Assembly: GCA_965202915.1 (NCBI GenBank)
Contig: OZ241847.1
Location: 1,302,001-1,366,000, forward strand
DNA length: 64,000 nucleotides
Direction: 5' to 3'
Source: G965202915 sp965202915
GTDB taxonomy: Bacteria > Pseudomonadota > Gammaproteobacteria > Eutrophobiales > Eutrophobiaceae
Shown here: positions 45,690 to 54,404 of the stretch, in pieces
How the letters are laid out: every line of letters starts with the position of its first letter
How positions within the stretch are numbered: position 1 is the stretch's first letter
Position numbers and translations under genes: made by a program
Notes under the pieces: model-generated
Told to the model about the DNA's origin: nothing
Databases searched by the model: none
What the model saw: the letters and a program-made list of their open reading frames with translations, nothing else

Positions 45690-47182
45690 GACTCGGTCAG
45701 CCTCCTTGCCAGTTCCCGATCACAAAAGGGATGATATTGGTTCTGTATTTCCTGGTAGTCTTCATCACCCTTGCCGGCAATCAGAATAATATCCCGTTCC
45801 TCGGCCGCGTGAAAACTTGTAACAATCGCTTCCGATCGATCAATAACCACCTTTACCTGGTTTCTATTTTTTATACCGGATAAAATATCCTCGATTATTT
45901 CCCCGGGGTCTTCGGTTCTTGAATTATCGTTGGTCAAAACAATCCGATCCGAAATTGATTCGGCCACCGCACCCATTTTTGGACGTTTGCCGCTGTCTCT
46001 GTCGCCGCCACAACCGAATATGGTAATTAACTTGCCCTGGCATATTTGCTTTAATGATTGTTGTGCCTTTGCCAGCGCGTCCGGGGTATGGGCATAATCG
46101 ACAACCAGAGTGGCATGGCCCGGTTTCTTATATCGTTCCATCCTGCCCGGCACGCCGCCAATTCCGCGCAGTAGCTTCACTCCCTCGTGCAATGAAAATT
46201 GTTGAAGGCATAAACAAGCCAAACTCGCCAGCAGGTTCTCAACATTAAATGTGCCCACCAGTTTTGTGGTCAAATGATCATTGCCCCAGGGACTTGCAAT
46301 ATCTATTGCGGTGGTTGCACCTTGCGCCGGTTGCGCGCGGCCATACATAATATTCAAACGATCTTTGTTCTGATCATAAACAGACTGAGCCAATGTATGG
46401 GCGATGACGTTGACCGAGCCATCAATCCTGTCGATCAGGTTTCGACCAAACTCATCATCCAGATTGATAACCGCGTGTTTCAGGCCGTCACACTCAAATA
46501 ATTTCGATTTCGCCGCCCCATAAGATTCAAAATCCCTGTGGTAATCAAGATGATCCCGGCTTAAATTGGTAAAAACGGCAATATCAAAATCAACCCCATT
46601 GACGCGGGACTGAGCGAGGGCATGGGAAGACACTTCCATAATGGTACAATCAACTTTATCGCACCACCCGGCCAGATTTTTTTGCAGGTTGATGGCATCC
46701 GGAGTGGTATGCGACCCGGCCCGAAGCCCCGTATTAACACCATAACCCAGCGTTCCCATGGACGCACCCTGCTTGCCGCTTGCAGCCCAGGCATTACTGA
46801 CGAGATAAGTCACGGACGACTTGCCATTGGTCCCGGTTACACCGATCATCGTCATCTTCTTAGAAGGGTGTCGATAAAAGCGACTGGCAATAACACCTAT
46901 CCATTTTTTCAGATCACTTACCGGAATAACCGGAATGGAATAGTCCGATTGATCGAGGGATTGATCCCGCTCGGCAACGACCGCCACCGCGCCGGCGTTT
47001 TTTGCATCGCCGATAAACAAACGTCCATCCATATGGACGCCCTCATAGGCAATAAACAGATCTCCCGGCTTAACCGTTCTGCTGTCCGCGGATAAACCTT
47101 CAATCATCACCTTACCTTGAAACCCTGCAATGCCGGCAAGCAGTTCTTTTAAGGACGCAGGCACTATTTTAACCGCCATCAT
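45686..47182 (-). CDS. murE: UDP-N-acetylmuramoyl-L-alanyl-D-glutamate ligase (MurE, probably meso-DAP-adding)
   Basis: MurE adds the third residue of the stem peptide. The 498-residue product has LSADSRTVKPGDLFIAYEG, the P-loop GVTGTNGKSSVTYLV, HTTPDAINLQ, MEVSSHALAQ, NLSRDHLDYH, GTFNVENLLASLAC, VVDYAHTPDALAKA and FGCGGDRDSGKRPKMG. The motif that recognises meso-diaminopimelate is DNPR in Gram-negative MurE; here it reads DNSR, keeping Asn and Arg but losing Pro. The later motif GKGHEDYQ reads GKGDEDYQ. Both changes were confirmed in the nucleotides. Function is probably retained. It overlaps ftsI by 4 nt. Confidence 0.94.
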   Translation of the reverse strand: MMAVKIVPASLKELLAGIAGFQGKVMIEGLSADSRTVKPGDLFIAYEGVHMDGRLFIGDAKNAGAVAVVAERDQSLDQSDYSIPVIPVSDLKKWIGVIASRFYRHPSKKMTMIGVTGTNGKSSVTYLVSNAWAASGKQGASMGTLGYGVNTGLRAGSHTTPDAINLQKNLAGWCDKVDCTIMEVSSHALAQSRVNGVDFDIAVFTNLSRDHLDYHRDFESYGAAKSKLFECDGLKHAVINLDDEFGRNLIDRIDGSVNVIAHTLAQSVYDQNKDRLNIMYGRAQPAQGATTAIDIASPWGNDHLTTKLVGTFNVENLLASLACLCLQQFSLHEGVKLLRGIGGVPGRMERYKKPGHATLVVDYAHTPDALAKAQQSLKQICQGKLITIFGCGGDRDSGKRPKMGAVAESISDRIVLTNDNSRTEDPGEIIEDILSGIKNRNQVKVVIDRSEAIVTSFHAAEERDIILIAGKGDEDYQEIQNQYHPFCDRELARRLTES

Positions 47183-48918
47183 TGCCCAAACCCCGGCAAA
47201 ATATCATATGGAGTTATGCCCGCTATCGACTGCTTTTCAAACGCGGGCAGATCGTCCGGCGGCAAATCCATTATTCTCAACGCACCCTCCATTACTCCGG
47301 AAAAAACCGGCGCGGCAACCTGGCCACCATAATATTGACTGCCTCTGGGCTCATCAATTGTCACCACCATCACCAGACGCGGTTTGCTTACCGGCGCCAT
47401 CCCCGCAAAAATCGATAAATACTGGTCTTCCGAATAACCGCCCCGGGTTGATTTATGCACCGTGCCGGTCTTACCGGCAATCCGGTAACCGTGAACCGAT
47501 GCACGTCCGCCCGTGCCCTGATCGGAAACAACAGTCTCCATTATTAATCTGATCTGCCGGGCCGCCTGCGCGGAAATAACTCGATGTCCGTCCACCTTGT
47601 CGGCGACGTGAATAAAAGAAATCGGCCGGCGCACGCCATCGGCTGCGATCACGCTATACGCCTTTGCCAATTGCAACACGCTCACCGAAAGACCGTAACC
47701 AAACGCTATGGTCGCCATTTCCACTTCGGACCAGTTGCTATACCTTGCCAATTTGCCCGCAGCCTCTCCGGGAAAAACACTGCCGGCGGGCTGGCCAAAA
47801 CCAAAATGAGACAGCATTTTCCAGAACATTTCGGGTTGCAGCGACAGAGCGATTTTACTTGTGCCGACGTTGCTTGATTTTCTGATCACCGTTGCCACGT
47901 CGATCACGCCATAACTTCGAATGTCACGTATAACGTGATCGCCGACTTTCAAATAACCCGGACGGGTATCAATCAGGGTATCGGGTTTATACAAACCGGA
48001 AGACAGGGCCGCCAAGATTGTGAAGGGTTTTAATACCGAACCGGGTTCAAAGACGTCGGTAACGGCTCGATTACGATAGTACTCACTCCTAAGGTCACTG
48101 CGGTTATTGGGATTATAAGAAGGCTGTCCCACCAGTGCCAATACCTCGCCGGTAGTCACATCAAGCAGAACCAGCGATCCGCCCTTCGCCTTATGGCGGA
48201 TAACGGCGGTCTTGAGTTCACGATAGGCGAGATATTGTATGCGTCTATCGATACTCAATGCCAATTCCCGCCCCGATTCCGAAGATTGAATACCCTCGAC
48301 TTGCTCTACAACCCTCCCCAATCTGTCTTTCAGCACTCTTTTCTTGCCGGGCCTGCCCCGTAACCAATCATCATAGGCCAATTCAATCCCTTCCTGGCCG
48401 ATATCATCAATATCAGTAAAACCAATGATATGTGCGGTCATTTCAGCCTGGGGGTAATAGCGCTTGTATTCCGGTTCCAGATAAACCCCCGGAATATCAA
48501 GCGATAGCACCTTGTCGGCCAAATCCGGGCCGGCTTGACGCTTTAAATAAAAAAAGTCGCGCCCGCTACGATCAAGCAACTTGCGCTGCAATTCCGTGGC
48601 GGTTGTTCCCAATAGGGCCGCAAGTGCCGGGAGGCGGTCGGCGTGTTGCAGCACCAGACGCGGTCTGGCCCAAACTGATTCAACCGGCGTGCTGATTGCC
48701 AGATAATTGCCATTGCGATCGGTAATAACGCCGCGATGCGCGGGAATCTCGACAATTCTGAGCGAGCGAGCATCGCCATAGGTCCTGAGAAAATCATTAT
48801 TGAGCAATTGCAGATCGATAACCCGCCAAATCAGCACGCACACAACCAGGCAGAAAAATGCCAGTATCAGCCATCTGCGAAGCAGATAATGAGGCCGTGG
48901 TGGTATCTCTGTATTCAT
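47179..48918 (-). CDS. ftsI: Peptidoglycan D,D-transpeptidase FtsI (PBP3)
   Basis: FtsI is the septal class B penicillin-binding protein, partner of FtsW. The 579-residue product has a short cytoplasmic tail, one membrane helix (WLILAFFCLVVCVLIWRVIDL) and the dimerisation domain (HRGVITDRNGNYLA). The transpeptidase domain has all three active-site motifs: SVLK in EPGSVLKPFTIL, SSN in IRKSSNVGTSK and KTG in IAGKTGTVHKS. Length is normal. It overlaps both ftsL and murE by 4 nt. Confidence 0.97.
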   Translation of the reverse strand: MNTEIPPRPHYLLRRWLILAFFCLVVCVLIWRVIDLQLLNNDFLRTYGDARSLRIVEIPAHRGVITDRNGNYLAISTPVESVWARPRLVLQHADRLPALAALLGTTATELQRKLLDRSGRDFFYLKRQAGPDLADKVLSLDIPGVYLEPEYKRYYPQAEMTAHIIGFTDIDDIGQEGIELAYDDWLRGRPGKKRVLKDRLGRVVEQVEGIQSSESGRELALSIDRRIQYLAYRELKTAVIRHKAKGGSLVLLDVTTGEVLALVGQPSYNPNNRSDLRSEYYRNRAVTDVFEPGSVLKPFTILAALSSGLYKPDTLIDTRPGYLKVGDHVIRDIRSYGVIDVATVIRKSSNVGTSKIALSLQPEMFWKMLSHFGFGQPAGSVFPGEAAGKLARYSNWSEVEMATIAFGYGLSVSVLQLAKAYSVIAADGVRRPISFIHVADKVDGHRVISAQAARQIRLIMETVVSDQGTGGRASVHGYRIAGKTGTVHKSTRGGYSEDQYLSIFAGMAPVSKPRLVMVVTIDEPRGSQYYGGQVAAPVFSGVMEGALRIMDLPPDDLPAFEKQSIAGITPYDILPGFGQ

Positions 48919-49178
48919 TTCATCAGTAATACGGTCATTTTTTGCCCGGGACTGTTCATATCCAGTGCCGTACGCGCCAAAAACTCGATCCGGTCATTCG
49001 TCGCCCAGGTACTGCGTTCCAATTGAATGCGGCCCCATTCTTCATTTAATGCATCGCGTTCCTTCTCCAGCTCCAGCATTTCGACAAATAACCGTCTTGT
49101 CTCATGCTCAGAGATCACAATCCAAACCGCGGAAACAAAAACGGCTATGGCGAGCAAAACCGGGAAAATCACTCTCAT
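48915..49178 (-). CDS. ftsL: Cell division protein FtsL
   Basis: The 87-residue bitopic protein has one membrane helix (VIFPVLLAIAVFVSAVWIVI) and a periplasmic leucine-zipper-like coiled coil (RRLFVEMLELEKERDALNEEW). It ends in RIEFLARTALDMNSPGQK, typical of FtsL. It forms the FtsQLB complex. It starts 3 nt after the rsmH stop and overlaps ftsI by 4 nt. Confidence 0.93.
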   Translation of the reverse strand: MRVIFPVLLAIAVFVSAVWIVISEHETRRLFVEMLELEKERDALNEEWGRIQLERSTWATNDRIEFLARTALDMNSPGQKMTVLLMK

Positions 49179-49181
49179 TCT

Positions 49182-50111
49182 TCAAATCCTCTCGGCAACC
49201 CGCATAATTGCACTGCGCGCACGCGGATTACTCTCGACTTCCCCGGGCGTCGGATGAACCGGTTTCCCGATCTTTTTCAATTTGGGTCGAAGCTGGTCAT
49301 GCCTGACCGGCAGATCAGATGGAAAATTATCGTTGCGCCCTTGGGATCTGATAAACCGTTTTACTATTCTATCCTCCAGAGAATGAAAACTGATCACGAC
49401 CATGCGGCCGCCGCCGGCAAGCACCTTAACCACTTGCGGCAATACTTGTTCAAGTTCATCCAGTTCACGGTTAATAAACACCCTGATTGCCTGAAATGTT
49501 TTTGTCGCCGGATGAATACCCTTCACCGCCCTCTTTGGATAAGCGGACGCGACCAGATCGGCAAGCTGAGCAGTGGTACCAATAGGCTCCGCGTCACGTT
49601 TGTCAACAATGTATTTTGCGATCCGTCTGGCCAGGCGCTCCTCACCATAATGATAGATCACGTCGGCAATTTCAGATTGTTCCGCCTGATTTAACCAATC
49701 CCGGGCCGAAACCGTCTCATTGGGATTCATGCGCATATCCAGCGTGCCATCACGTTGAAAACCAAACCCCCGGTCCGGATCATCAAGCTGTGGAGAAGAA
49801 ACACCAAGGTCAAAGAGTATGCCGTCGGCTTTCCCCGGCATATCCTGCGCACCCACCAAATTTGACAACATGCAATAGGACCCCTGCATCAATTTAAACC
49901 GCTTATCAACAAATGGTTTGCGATGGGCAATGGCCATCGCGTCGGGGTCTTTATCCATCGATAACAAGCACCCCGATTCATCCAATTTCCGCAAAATTGC
50001 CTCACTATGTCCGCCACGTCCAAATGTACAATCAACATAGAATCCATCCGGCCTGATATTCAGCCCCTCCAATACCTCATCTAATAAAACCGGCACGTGG
50101 GAATATTCCAA
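49182..50111 (-). CDS. rsmH: 16S rRNA (cytosine-1402-N4)-methyltransferase
   Basis: RsmH is the SAM-dependent methylase of C1402 in 16S rRNA, formerly MraW. The 309-residue product has HVPVLLDEVLEGLNI, YVDCTFGRGGHSEAIL, ILFDLGVSSPQLDDPDRGFGF read in parts, DMRMNPNE, TAQLADLV, FQAIRVFINRELDEL and SFHSLEDRIVKRF, with a NPRARSA-type C-terminus. The start is a TTG at 50111 placed 6 nt after AGGA; no ATG or GTG fits the conserved N-terminus. Confidence 0.95.
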   Translation of the reverse strand: MEYSHVPVLLDEVLEGLNIRPDGFYVDCTFGRGGHSEAILRKLDESGCLLSMDKDPDAMAIAHRKPFVDKRFKLMQGSYCMLSNLVGAQDMPGKADGILFDLGVSSPQLDDPDRGFGFQRDGTLDMRMNPNETVSARDWLNQAEQSEIADVIYHYGEERLARRIAKYIVDKRDAEPIGTTAQLADLVASAYPKRAVKGIHPATKTFQAIRVFINRELDELEQVLPQVVKVLAGGGRMVVISFHSLEDRIVKRFIRSQGRNDNFPSDLPVRHDQLRPKLKKIGKPVHPTPGEVESNPRARSAIMRVAERI

Positions 50112-50148
50112 TGCCTTTCCTCACAAATCATTACCCGGCCCGTCAACC

Positions 50149-50607
50149 CTACAATGCCAGCGATTTAAGCGCATCGGATACCTCAGTATCACCGTCACTG
50201 AGCGACTCCAGCCATTGATCCCGCTGCTGTTGCCAGGTTGCCGCGTCCCAGATCTCGAATTTATTGCCCTGGCCCAGCATCGCACTGGTCTGTCGCAGAT
50301 CGGCATAATTGCGCAACTCTTTAGGGACTAAAATCCGCCCTTGATTATCCAGTTGGCAATCGGTGGCATAACCATGCATCATTTGCTTGGTGCGGCGACT
50401 GATCCGGTCAAAATCGGACAATGTTGCCAACTTGGTTTCAATAATTTCCCATTCAGGCAACGGATACAGCCAAAGCGATCGGTCAAATGGATTCAACGTC
50501 AGCACTACCGCGTTTCCCGCCCGCACACTGAGATAATCCCGATAGCGACTCGGTATCGCTAAACGGCCCTTATCATCAAGACTGACTGTACTGAATCCTC
50601 GAAACAT
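50149..50607 (-). CDS. mraZ: Transcriptional regulator MraZ
   Basis: MraZ is the AbrB-like regulator that binds its own promoter region and tunes the dcw cluster. The 152-residue product has two tandem MraZ half-domains. The first is FSTVSLDDKGRLAIPSRYRDYL with SLWLYPLPEWEIIE. The second is DCQLDNQGRILVPKELRNYA with NKFEIWD. It is the first gene of the division operon; three matching operator boxes lie 27 to 51 bp upstream of its ATG, supporting autoregulation. Confidence 0.97.
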   Translation of the reverse strand: MFRGFSTVSLDDKGRLAIPSRYRDYLSVRAGNAVVLTLNPFDRSLWLYPLPEWEIIETKLATLSDFDRISRRTKQMMHGYATDCQLDNQGRILVPKELRNYADLRQTSAMLGQGNKFEIWDAATWQQQRDQWLESLSDGDTEVSDALKSLAL

Positions 50608-50633
50608 GTAGTATTACCGTTATATTCACAATT

Positions 50634-50658
50634 TCCACTATTCACCACATTTTCCCAC
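50634..50658 (-). promoter_or_regulatory. MraZ operator: three GTGG boxes at 10-bp spacing
   Basis: On the minus strand GTGGG (50658-50654), GTGGT (50648-50644) and GTGGA (50638-50634) recur every 10 bp, one helical turn. MraZ is known to bind tandem TGGG/GTGG-type repeats with 5-nt spacers upstream of mraZ. The array begins right at the predicted transcription start. Confidence 0.85.
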
Positions 50659-50666
50659 TTTGGGTA

Positions 50667-50695
50667 ATATTAGATGCTTCACAGAGAAACTGCAA
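50667..50695 (-). promoter_or_regulatory. Promoter of the mraZ/dcw operon
   Basis: On the minus strand TTGCAG (50695-50690) and TAATAT (50672-50667) are 17 bp apart, as expected for a housekeeping sigma-70 promoter. The start would fall near 50660, immediately before the MraZ boxes. Confidence 0.65.
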
Positions 50696-50890
50696 GGATT
50701 CTTTACATTTTTTTTCAGAAAATTCGGGTTTTTTGGAAGAATCCGCCTGAATAATCGGATTTTTGGATAAAAAATGGTAAAAAAAGCGCGCTGATCTGAT
50801 GATTATCAGTCCCAGTGCAAACATCATTGCAAGCCATCAGACTTTAGGTGCAAATCTAATCGGGATAATCATCCGCGCATTGGAAAAAGA

Positions 50891-51227
50891 GAGGAGTCGG
50901 CCTGTAAGCCGGGTTCTGTAACAGGTAATCATTCATCTGGGATGCATGTCACCACACACCTCTAGCGACCTACCCGGGGATTCTGCGGGCTACATCAATA
51001 TCCCCCTATTCGGTCTTGCTCCAAGTGGGGTTTGCCGTGCCACTGGTATTACTACCAGCGCGGTGCGCTCTTACCGCACCATTTCACCCTTACCCTAACG
51101 GGCGGTATATTTTCTGTGGCACTTTCCGTCGGCTCGCGCCGCCCAGGCATTATCTGGCACTCTGCCCTATGGAGCCCGGACTTTCCTCTGCAACCTAAGC
51201 TACAGCGATCACCCAACTGACTCCTCC
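50891..51227 (-). ncRNA. rnpB: RNase P RNA, bacterial class A
   Basis: RNase P RNA is the catalytic RNA that removes 5' leaders from pre-tRNAs. Minus-strand landmarks match the E. coli molecule. The CR-I region is GAGGAAAGTCCGGGCTCC followed by ATAGGGCAG. Next come GGTAAGGGTGAAA and GGTGCGGTAAGAGCGCACC, then GGCACGGCAAACCCCAC and GGAGCAAGACCGAATAGGG. CCCGGGTAGG, AGATGAATGAT and the 3' ACAGAACCCGGCTTA follow. Helix P1 pairs GAGGAGTC at the 5' end with GACTCCTC at the 3' end, fixing both limits to within a few bases. Length is about 337 nt. It lies upstream of mraZ on the same strand. Confidence 0.97.
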
Positions 51228-51233
51228 CTGCCA

Positions 51234-51261
51234 GTATTATCTATCCGCGTAGCCAATGCAA
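51234..51261 (-). promoter_or_regulatory. Possible rnpB promoter
   Basis: On the minus strand TTGCAT (51261-51256) and TAATAC (51239-51234) are separated by 16 bp. The start would fall 7 nt on, at the predicted first base of RNase P RNA. The boxes are not close to consensus. Confidence 0.45.
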
Positions 51262-51275
51262 GGTGTTGTATCGCG

Positions 51276-51530
51276 TTGCCACATATTGGACTGTTTTTTG
51301 TTATCGCTGAGAACCTGTGCAGGTGTTTTGAGTCAAAGTTTTTTGAGGGCCTGGAAATGAACGCCCACTGCGAGCGCTTCAACCGCACCCTGCAATCTCC
51401 GGTACCATCGCTTATCAACAACAATCCGGAGTGCCCTGTGTTATGGACTTATGCCGTGGCTGAACCACTATGCCGGCAACAAAGAGCGTGCCGGTTTTTG
51501 CCCGGGCTTATCGATTTCCAGGCTTGTTCA
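51276..51530 (+). pseudogene. Transposase remnant (rve integrase-core type)
   Basis: The + strand encodes MNAHCERFNRTLQ, the block around the catalytic Glu of IS3/IS481-type integrase cores (xNxxxERFNRTxQ). The reading frame after that is disrupted. In the next frame the sequence gives MPWLNHYAGNKERAG, like the WLxxYNxxRxHxxL segment that normally follows about 20 residues later. The upstream part of the transposase, including the DDE aspartates, is missing, and the right end runs into the 3' end of nadB. No terminal inverted repeats are recognisable. It is a decayed insertion sequence fragment between rnpB and nadB. Confidence 0.65.
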
Positions 51531-53120
51531 TGGCTTCTGCATGACGGTATTGCGGGCCTCGCCGGTCTCCGGATAATCCAGGGAATAATGCAGGCCCCGA
51601 CTCTCTTTGCGGGCCATCGCCGAGTGTATGATCAACGCGGCAACCCGGGCGATATTGCGCAATTCTATCAGGTCCTTGCTTATGCGGAAATTGCCGTAGT
51701 ATTCATCGATCTCCGTTTGCAGTAATTGGATCCTGTGGTGGGCGCGTTGTAAGCGCTTGTTGGAGCGGACAATGCCGACGTAATCCCACATGAAGCGCCG
51801 AATTTCATCCCAATTGTGGCTGACGACCACTTCTTCGTCGGAATCGGTGACCCGGCTTTCATCCCAGGGGGGTAATGCACCGGGCATGGTGATATCGGCC
51901 AGCCGCCGTCGTATATCCTGGTAGGCGGCGTGGGCAAAAACGATGCACTCGAGCAGTGAGTTGCTGGCCATGCGATTGGCGCCATGGAGTCCGGTGTGAC
52001 TGACTTCGCCTATCGCATACAGACCGGACAGATCGGTTCTGCCGCGTTGGTCGACCTTGATTCCGCCGCAGGTGTAGTGGGCCGCGGGGACGACCGGTAT
52101 CAGTTGTTTGCGGACGTCTATGCCAAATTCCAGGCAACGTCGCAGGATCGTCGGAAAACGGGATTGAATAAGCTGTTTCGGTTTATGGCTGATATCCAGA
52201 TATACGCATTCGCTGCCAGTGCGTTTCATTTCATGATCGATGGCGCGGGCGACCACGTCCCGCGGGGCAAGCTCCTCACGGGCGTCAAAATGGCGCATGA
52301 ATCGCCGGCCATCGGCCAGGGTCAATGTTGCGCCTTCGCCGCGCAATGCCTCGGATATCAGAAAACTCTTTGCCTGCGGATGATAAAGGCAGGTCGGATG
52401 AAATTGGATGAATTCCATGTTCATGATGCGGCAACCGACGCGCCAGGCCATCGCGATGCCATCGCCGGTGCAACTGTCCGGATTGCTGGTATACAGATAG
52501 GCCTTGCCGGCGCCGCCGGTGGCCAAAACCACGGTGCGCGCCCGTATCGCTTGTACGCGATCCCGCCGTTGGTCGAGCACATAGGCGCCAACGCATCTGC
52601 GCCCGCCGGATGGGCCGGTATCGCCGATGATCAGATCGATGGCGGTATGGTATTCAAACAGGGTTATCGCCGGGTGCCGCTTTACTTGTGCTTCCAACGT
52701 GGTCTCTATCGCGCGTCCGGTGGAGTCGGCCGCGTGAATGACGCGCCTGTGACTATGCCCGCCCTCGCGGTGCAGATGAAACGGGGTGCCGCCGCCGGTA
52801 TCTTCATCGAGGGTGAAACTGACGCCAATATCGACCAGCCAGTCGATGCTTTTTTGGCCGCGTTCGACCACGTATTTGACTACCTCCGGGTCACACAGCC
52901 CGGCGCCGGTCTCGATAGTGTCCTGGACGTGCGAGTCGATGGAATCGTCGTCATTGAGCACCGCGGAGATCCCCCCCTGGGCGTAAAGCGTTGCGCTTTC
53001 GGTCAATGCTTCCTTGGCAAGCACCGCGATCCTGGCGACCTCGCCGAGTTTCAATGCCAGGCTTAGGCCGGCCGCACCACTGCCAATGATCAGAACGTCA
53101 TATTCAGGTTGGTCATTCAT
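51528..53120 (-). CDS. nadB: L-aspartate oxidase
   Basis: NadB is the FAD enzyme that oxidises L-aspartate to iminoaspartate, the first step of NAD synthesis. The 530-residue product has the dinucleotide fold VLIIGSGAAGLSLALKL, TLYAQGGISAV, SHVQDTIETGAGLCD, GHSHRRVIHAADSTGRAIE, VLATGGAGKAYLYTSNP, EFIQFHPTCLY, HYTCGGIKVDQRGRT and GLYAIGEVSHTGLHGANRMASNSLLE read in parts. Its 3' end adjoins the transposase remnant but the C-terminal helical domain looks full length. It diverges from rpoE across 130 bp. Confidence 0.96.
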   Translation of the reverse strand: MNDQPEYDVLIIGSGAAGLSLALKLGEVARIAVLAKEALTESATLYAQGGISAVLNDDDSIDSHVQDTIETGAGLCDPEVVKYVVERGQKSIDWLVDIGVSFTLDEDTGGGTPFHLHREGGHSHRRVIHAADSTGRAIETTLEAQVKRHPAITLFEYHTAIDLIIGDTGPSGGRRCVGAYVLDQRRDRVQAIRARTVVLATGGAGKAYLYTSNPDSCTGDGIAMAWRVGCRIMNMEFIQFHPTCLYHPQAKSFLISEALRGEGATLTLADGRRFMRHFDAREELAPRDVVARAIDHEMKRTGSECVYLDISHKPKQLIQSRFPTILRRCLEFGIDVRKQLIPVVPAAHYTCGGIKVDQRGRTDLSGLYAIGEVSHTGLHGANRMASNSLLECIVFAHAAYQDIRRRLADITMPGALPPWDESRVTDSDEEVVVSHNWDEIRRFMWDYVGIVRSNKRLQRAHHRIQLLQTEIDEYYGNFRISKDLIELRNIARVAALIIHSAMARKESRGLHYSLDYPETGEARNTVMQKP

Positions 53121-53250
53121 ATCGCTTCAGTTAAGATATGATATATTGTTAAAAGCATAGTCGATCATCTTAATAACTCATTGAAATGGATTGAGAAATT
53201 ATATTTTTTGGGTCAGCACATATTAATAATAACACGGAGAACAAAGCCGG

Positions 53251-53829
53251 ATGTGTACCGATGTAACCGACCGTCAATTAATTGACCGGGTAAAAGGGGG
53301 AGAAAAGGCGGCGTTCGATCTATTGGTTTTGAAATACCAGCAACGGATAGTCAACCTGGTTTCACGCTTTGTCAGAAATCACAGCGACGCGCTGGATATT
53401 ACCCAGGAGGCGTTTATAAAGGCCTACCGGTCCATGCCCGGTTTCAGGGGGGACAGTGCGTTTTATACCTGGATGTACAGGATCGCGGTCAATACCGCCA
53501 AGAATTATCTTGCCGTCCAGGCAAGGCGGTCGCAGGGGCTGGACCGGGATATATCGGAAATGGAACAAATTGAGGATAGTGATGCTCTAAAGGAACAGGC
53601 GACACCTGAGAATTTGCTGCTACGGGAGGAATTGCAGAAGACTATCTTCCGTACCGTCGACAATTTGCCGGACGATCTGAAAACGGCGATAACCTTGAGA
53701 GAGGTGGACGGGCTGAGTTATGAAGATATTGCGATGGTGATGGACTGTCCAATTGGGACGGTTCGTTCCCGCATTTTTCGTGCCAGAGAGGCTATAGATA
53801 GAGATATATCACCATTATTGGAAAATTAA
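53251..53829 (+). CDS. rpoE: Extracytoplasmic-stress sigma factor RpoE (AlgU)
   Basis: This ECF sigma factor governs the envelope-stress response. The 192-residue product has region 2 (AFDLLVLKYQQRIVNLVSRF, DALDITQEAFIKAYRSMPGF, FYTWMYRIAVNTAKNYL) and region 4 (LPDDLKTAITLREVDGLSYEDIAMVMDCPIGTVRSRIFRAREAI read in parts), very close to E. coli and Pseudomonas versions. It heads rpoE-rseA-rseB-mucD. I looked for a GGAACTT-type autoregulatory promoter upstream and saw no convincing match. Confidence 0.97.
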   Translation: MCTDVTDRQLIDRVKGGEKAAFDLLVLKYQQRIVNLVSRFVRNHSDALDITQEAFIKAYRSMPGFRGDSAFYTWMYRIAVNTAKNYLAVQARRSQGLDRDISEMEQIEDSDALKEQATPENLLLREELQKTIFRTVDNLPDDLKTAITLREVDGLSYEDIAMVMDCPIGTVRSRIFRAREAIDRDISPLLEN

Positions 53830-53843
53830 AGAGGATGGCATGC

Positions 53844-54404
53844 ATGCATAAAGACAGACTGGAACAGATTTCATCGCTGGTGGATGATAAAAAAAGTGAT
53901 CAGGGTATTATTGATGCACTCGTTCATAATGAGGGTTTGCGCCGGACCTGGGAACGCTATCATTTGATCCGTGACGCGCTGCAAGGGCATCTGCCCGAGC
54001 GGGTGGATTGCACTATCGCCAACCGGGTTAAGGCGAGGGTGATGAATGAACCGGCGTTGACCGTTGTCGATGCGCGGCGCGGCGGCCTGGCACAAAAACT
54101 GTTCAAACCGGTATCGGGTCTGGCGATAGCGGCGTCGCTGGCCGCGGCGGTGGTGATTGGATTGCAGCAGGGGCAAGAGCCGACAACGGTTGCGCCCAAC
54201 CTCGTTGCCGGTGGTGAAGCACCCGGCCGGGTCACTTTTACCGCAAATGGGCCGGCATGGCAAACCGGCAATTGGGGCGCTGATCATCAGGCCCAATTGC
54301 GGCTGGATCACTACCTGGTGAACTATAATGAGCATAGAGCCAACTCCGGAATGCACGGCCTTTTTCCGTACGTAAGAATCGTTGCCTATGAAGCCAAAAA
54401 ATAG
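53844..54404 (+). CDS. rseA: Anti-sigma-E factor RseA (MucA)
   Basis: The 186-residue single-pass membrane protein holds RpoE inactive. The N-terminal cytoplasmic part (DRLEQISSLVDDKKSDQG to RRTWERYHLIRDALQG) is the sigma-binding RseA domain, and a membrane helix (GLAIAASLAAAVVIGLQ) sits near residue 95. The periplasmic tail should bind RseB. Start ATG 53844 is 9 nt after GAGG; ATG 53835 abuts the same GAGG and is too close. The stop lies 17 nt inside rseB. Confidence 0.92.
   Translation: MHKDRLEQISSLVDDKKSDQGIIDALVHNEGLRRTWERYHLIRDALQGHLPERVDCTIANRVKARVMNEPALTVVDARRGGLAQKLFKPVSGLAIAASLAAAVVIGLQQGQEPTTVAPNLVAGGEAPGRVTFTANGPAWQTGNWGADHQAQLRLDHYLVNYNEHRANSGMHGLFPYVRIVAYEAKK

Noticed and set aside
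50642..50827. Small minus-strand ORF upstream of mraZ
   Set aside because: It covers the mraZ promoter and operator boxes and resembles no protein.
51984..53066. 360-residue ORF antisense to nadB
   Set aside because: Long because of codon composition of nadB; no motif or ribosome binding site.
53121..53250. Sigma-E autoregulatory promoter before rpoE
   Set aside because: No GGAACTT-like and TCAAA-like pair at the right spacing.
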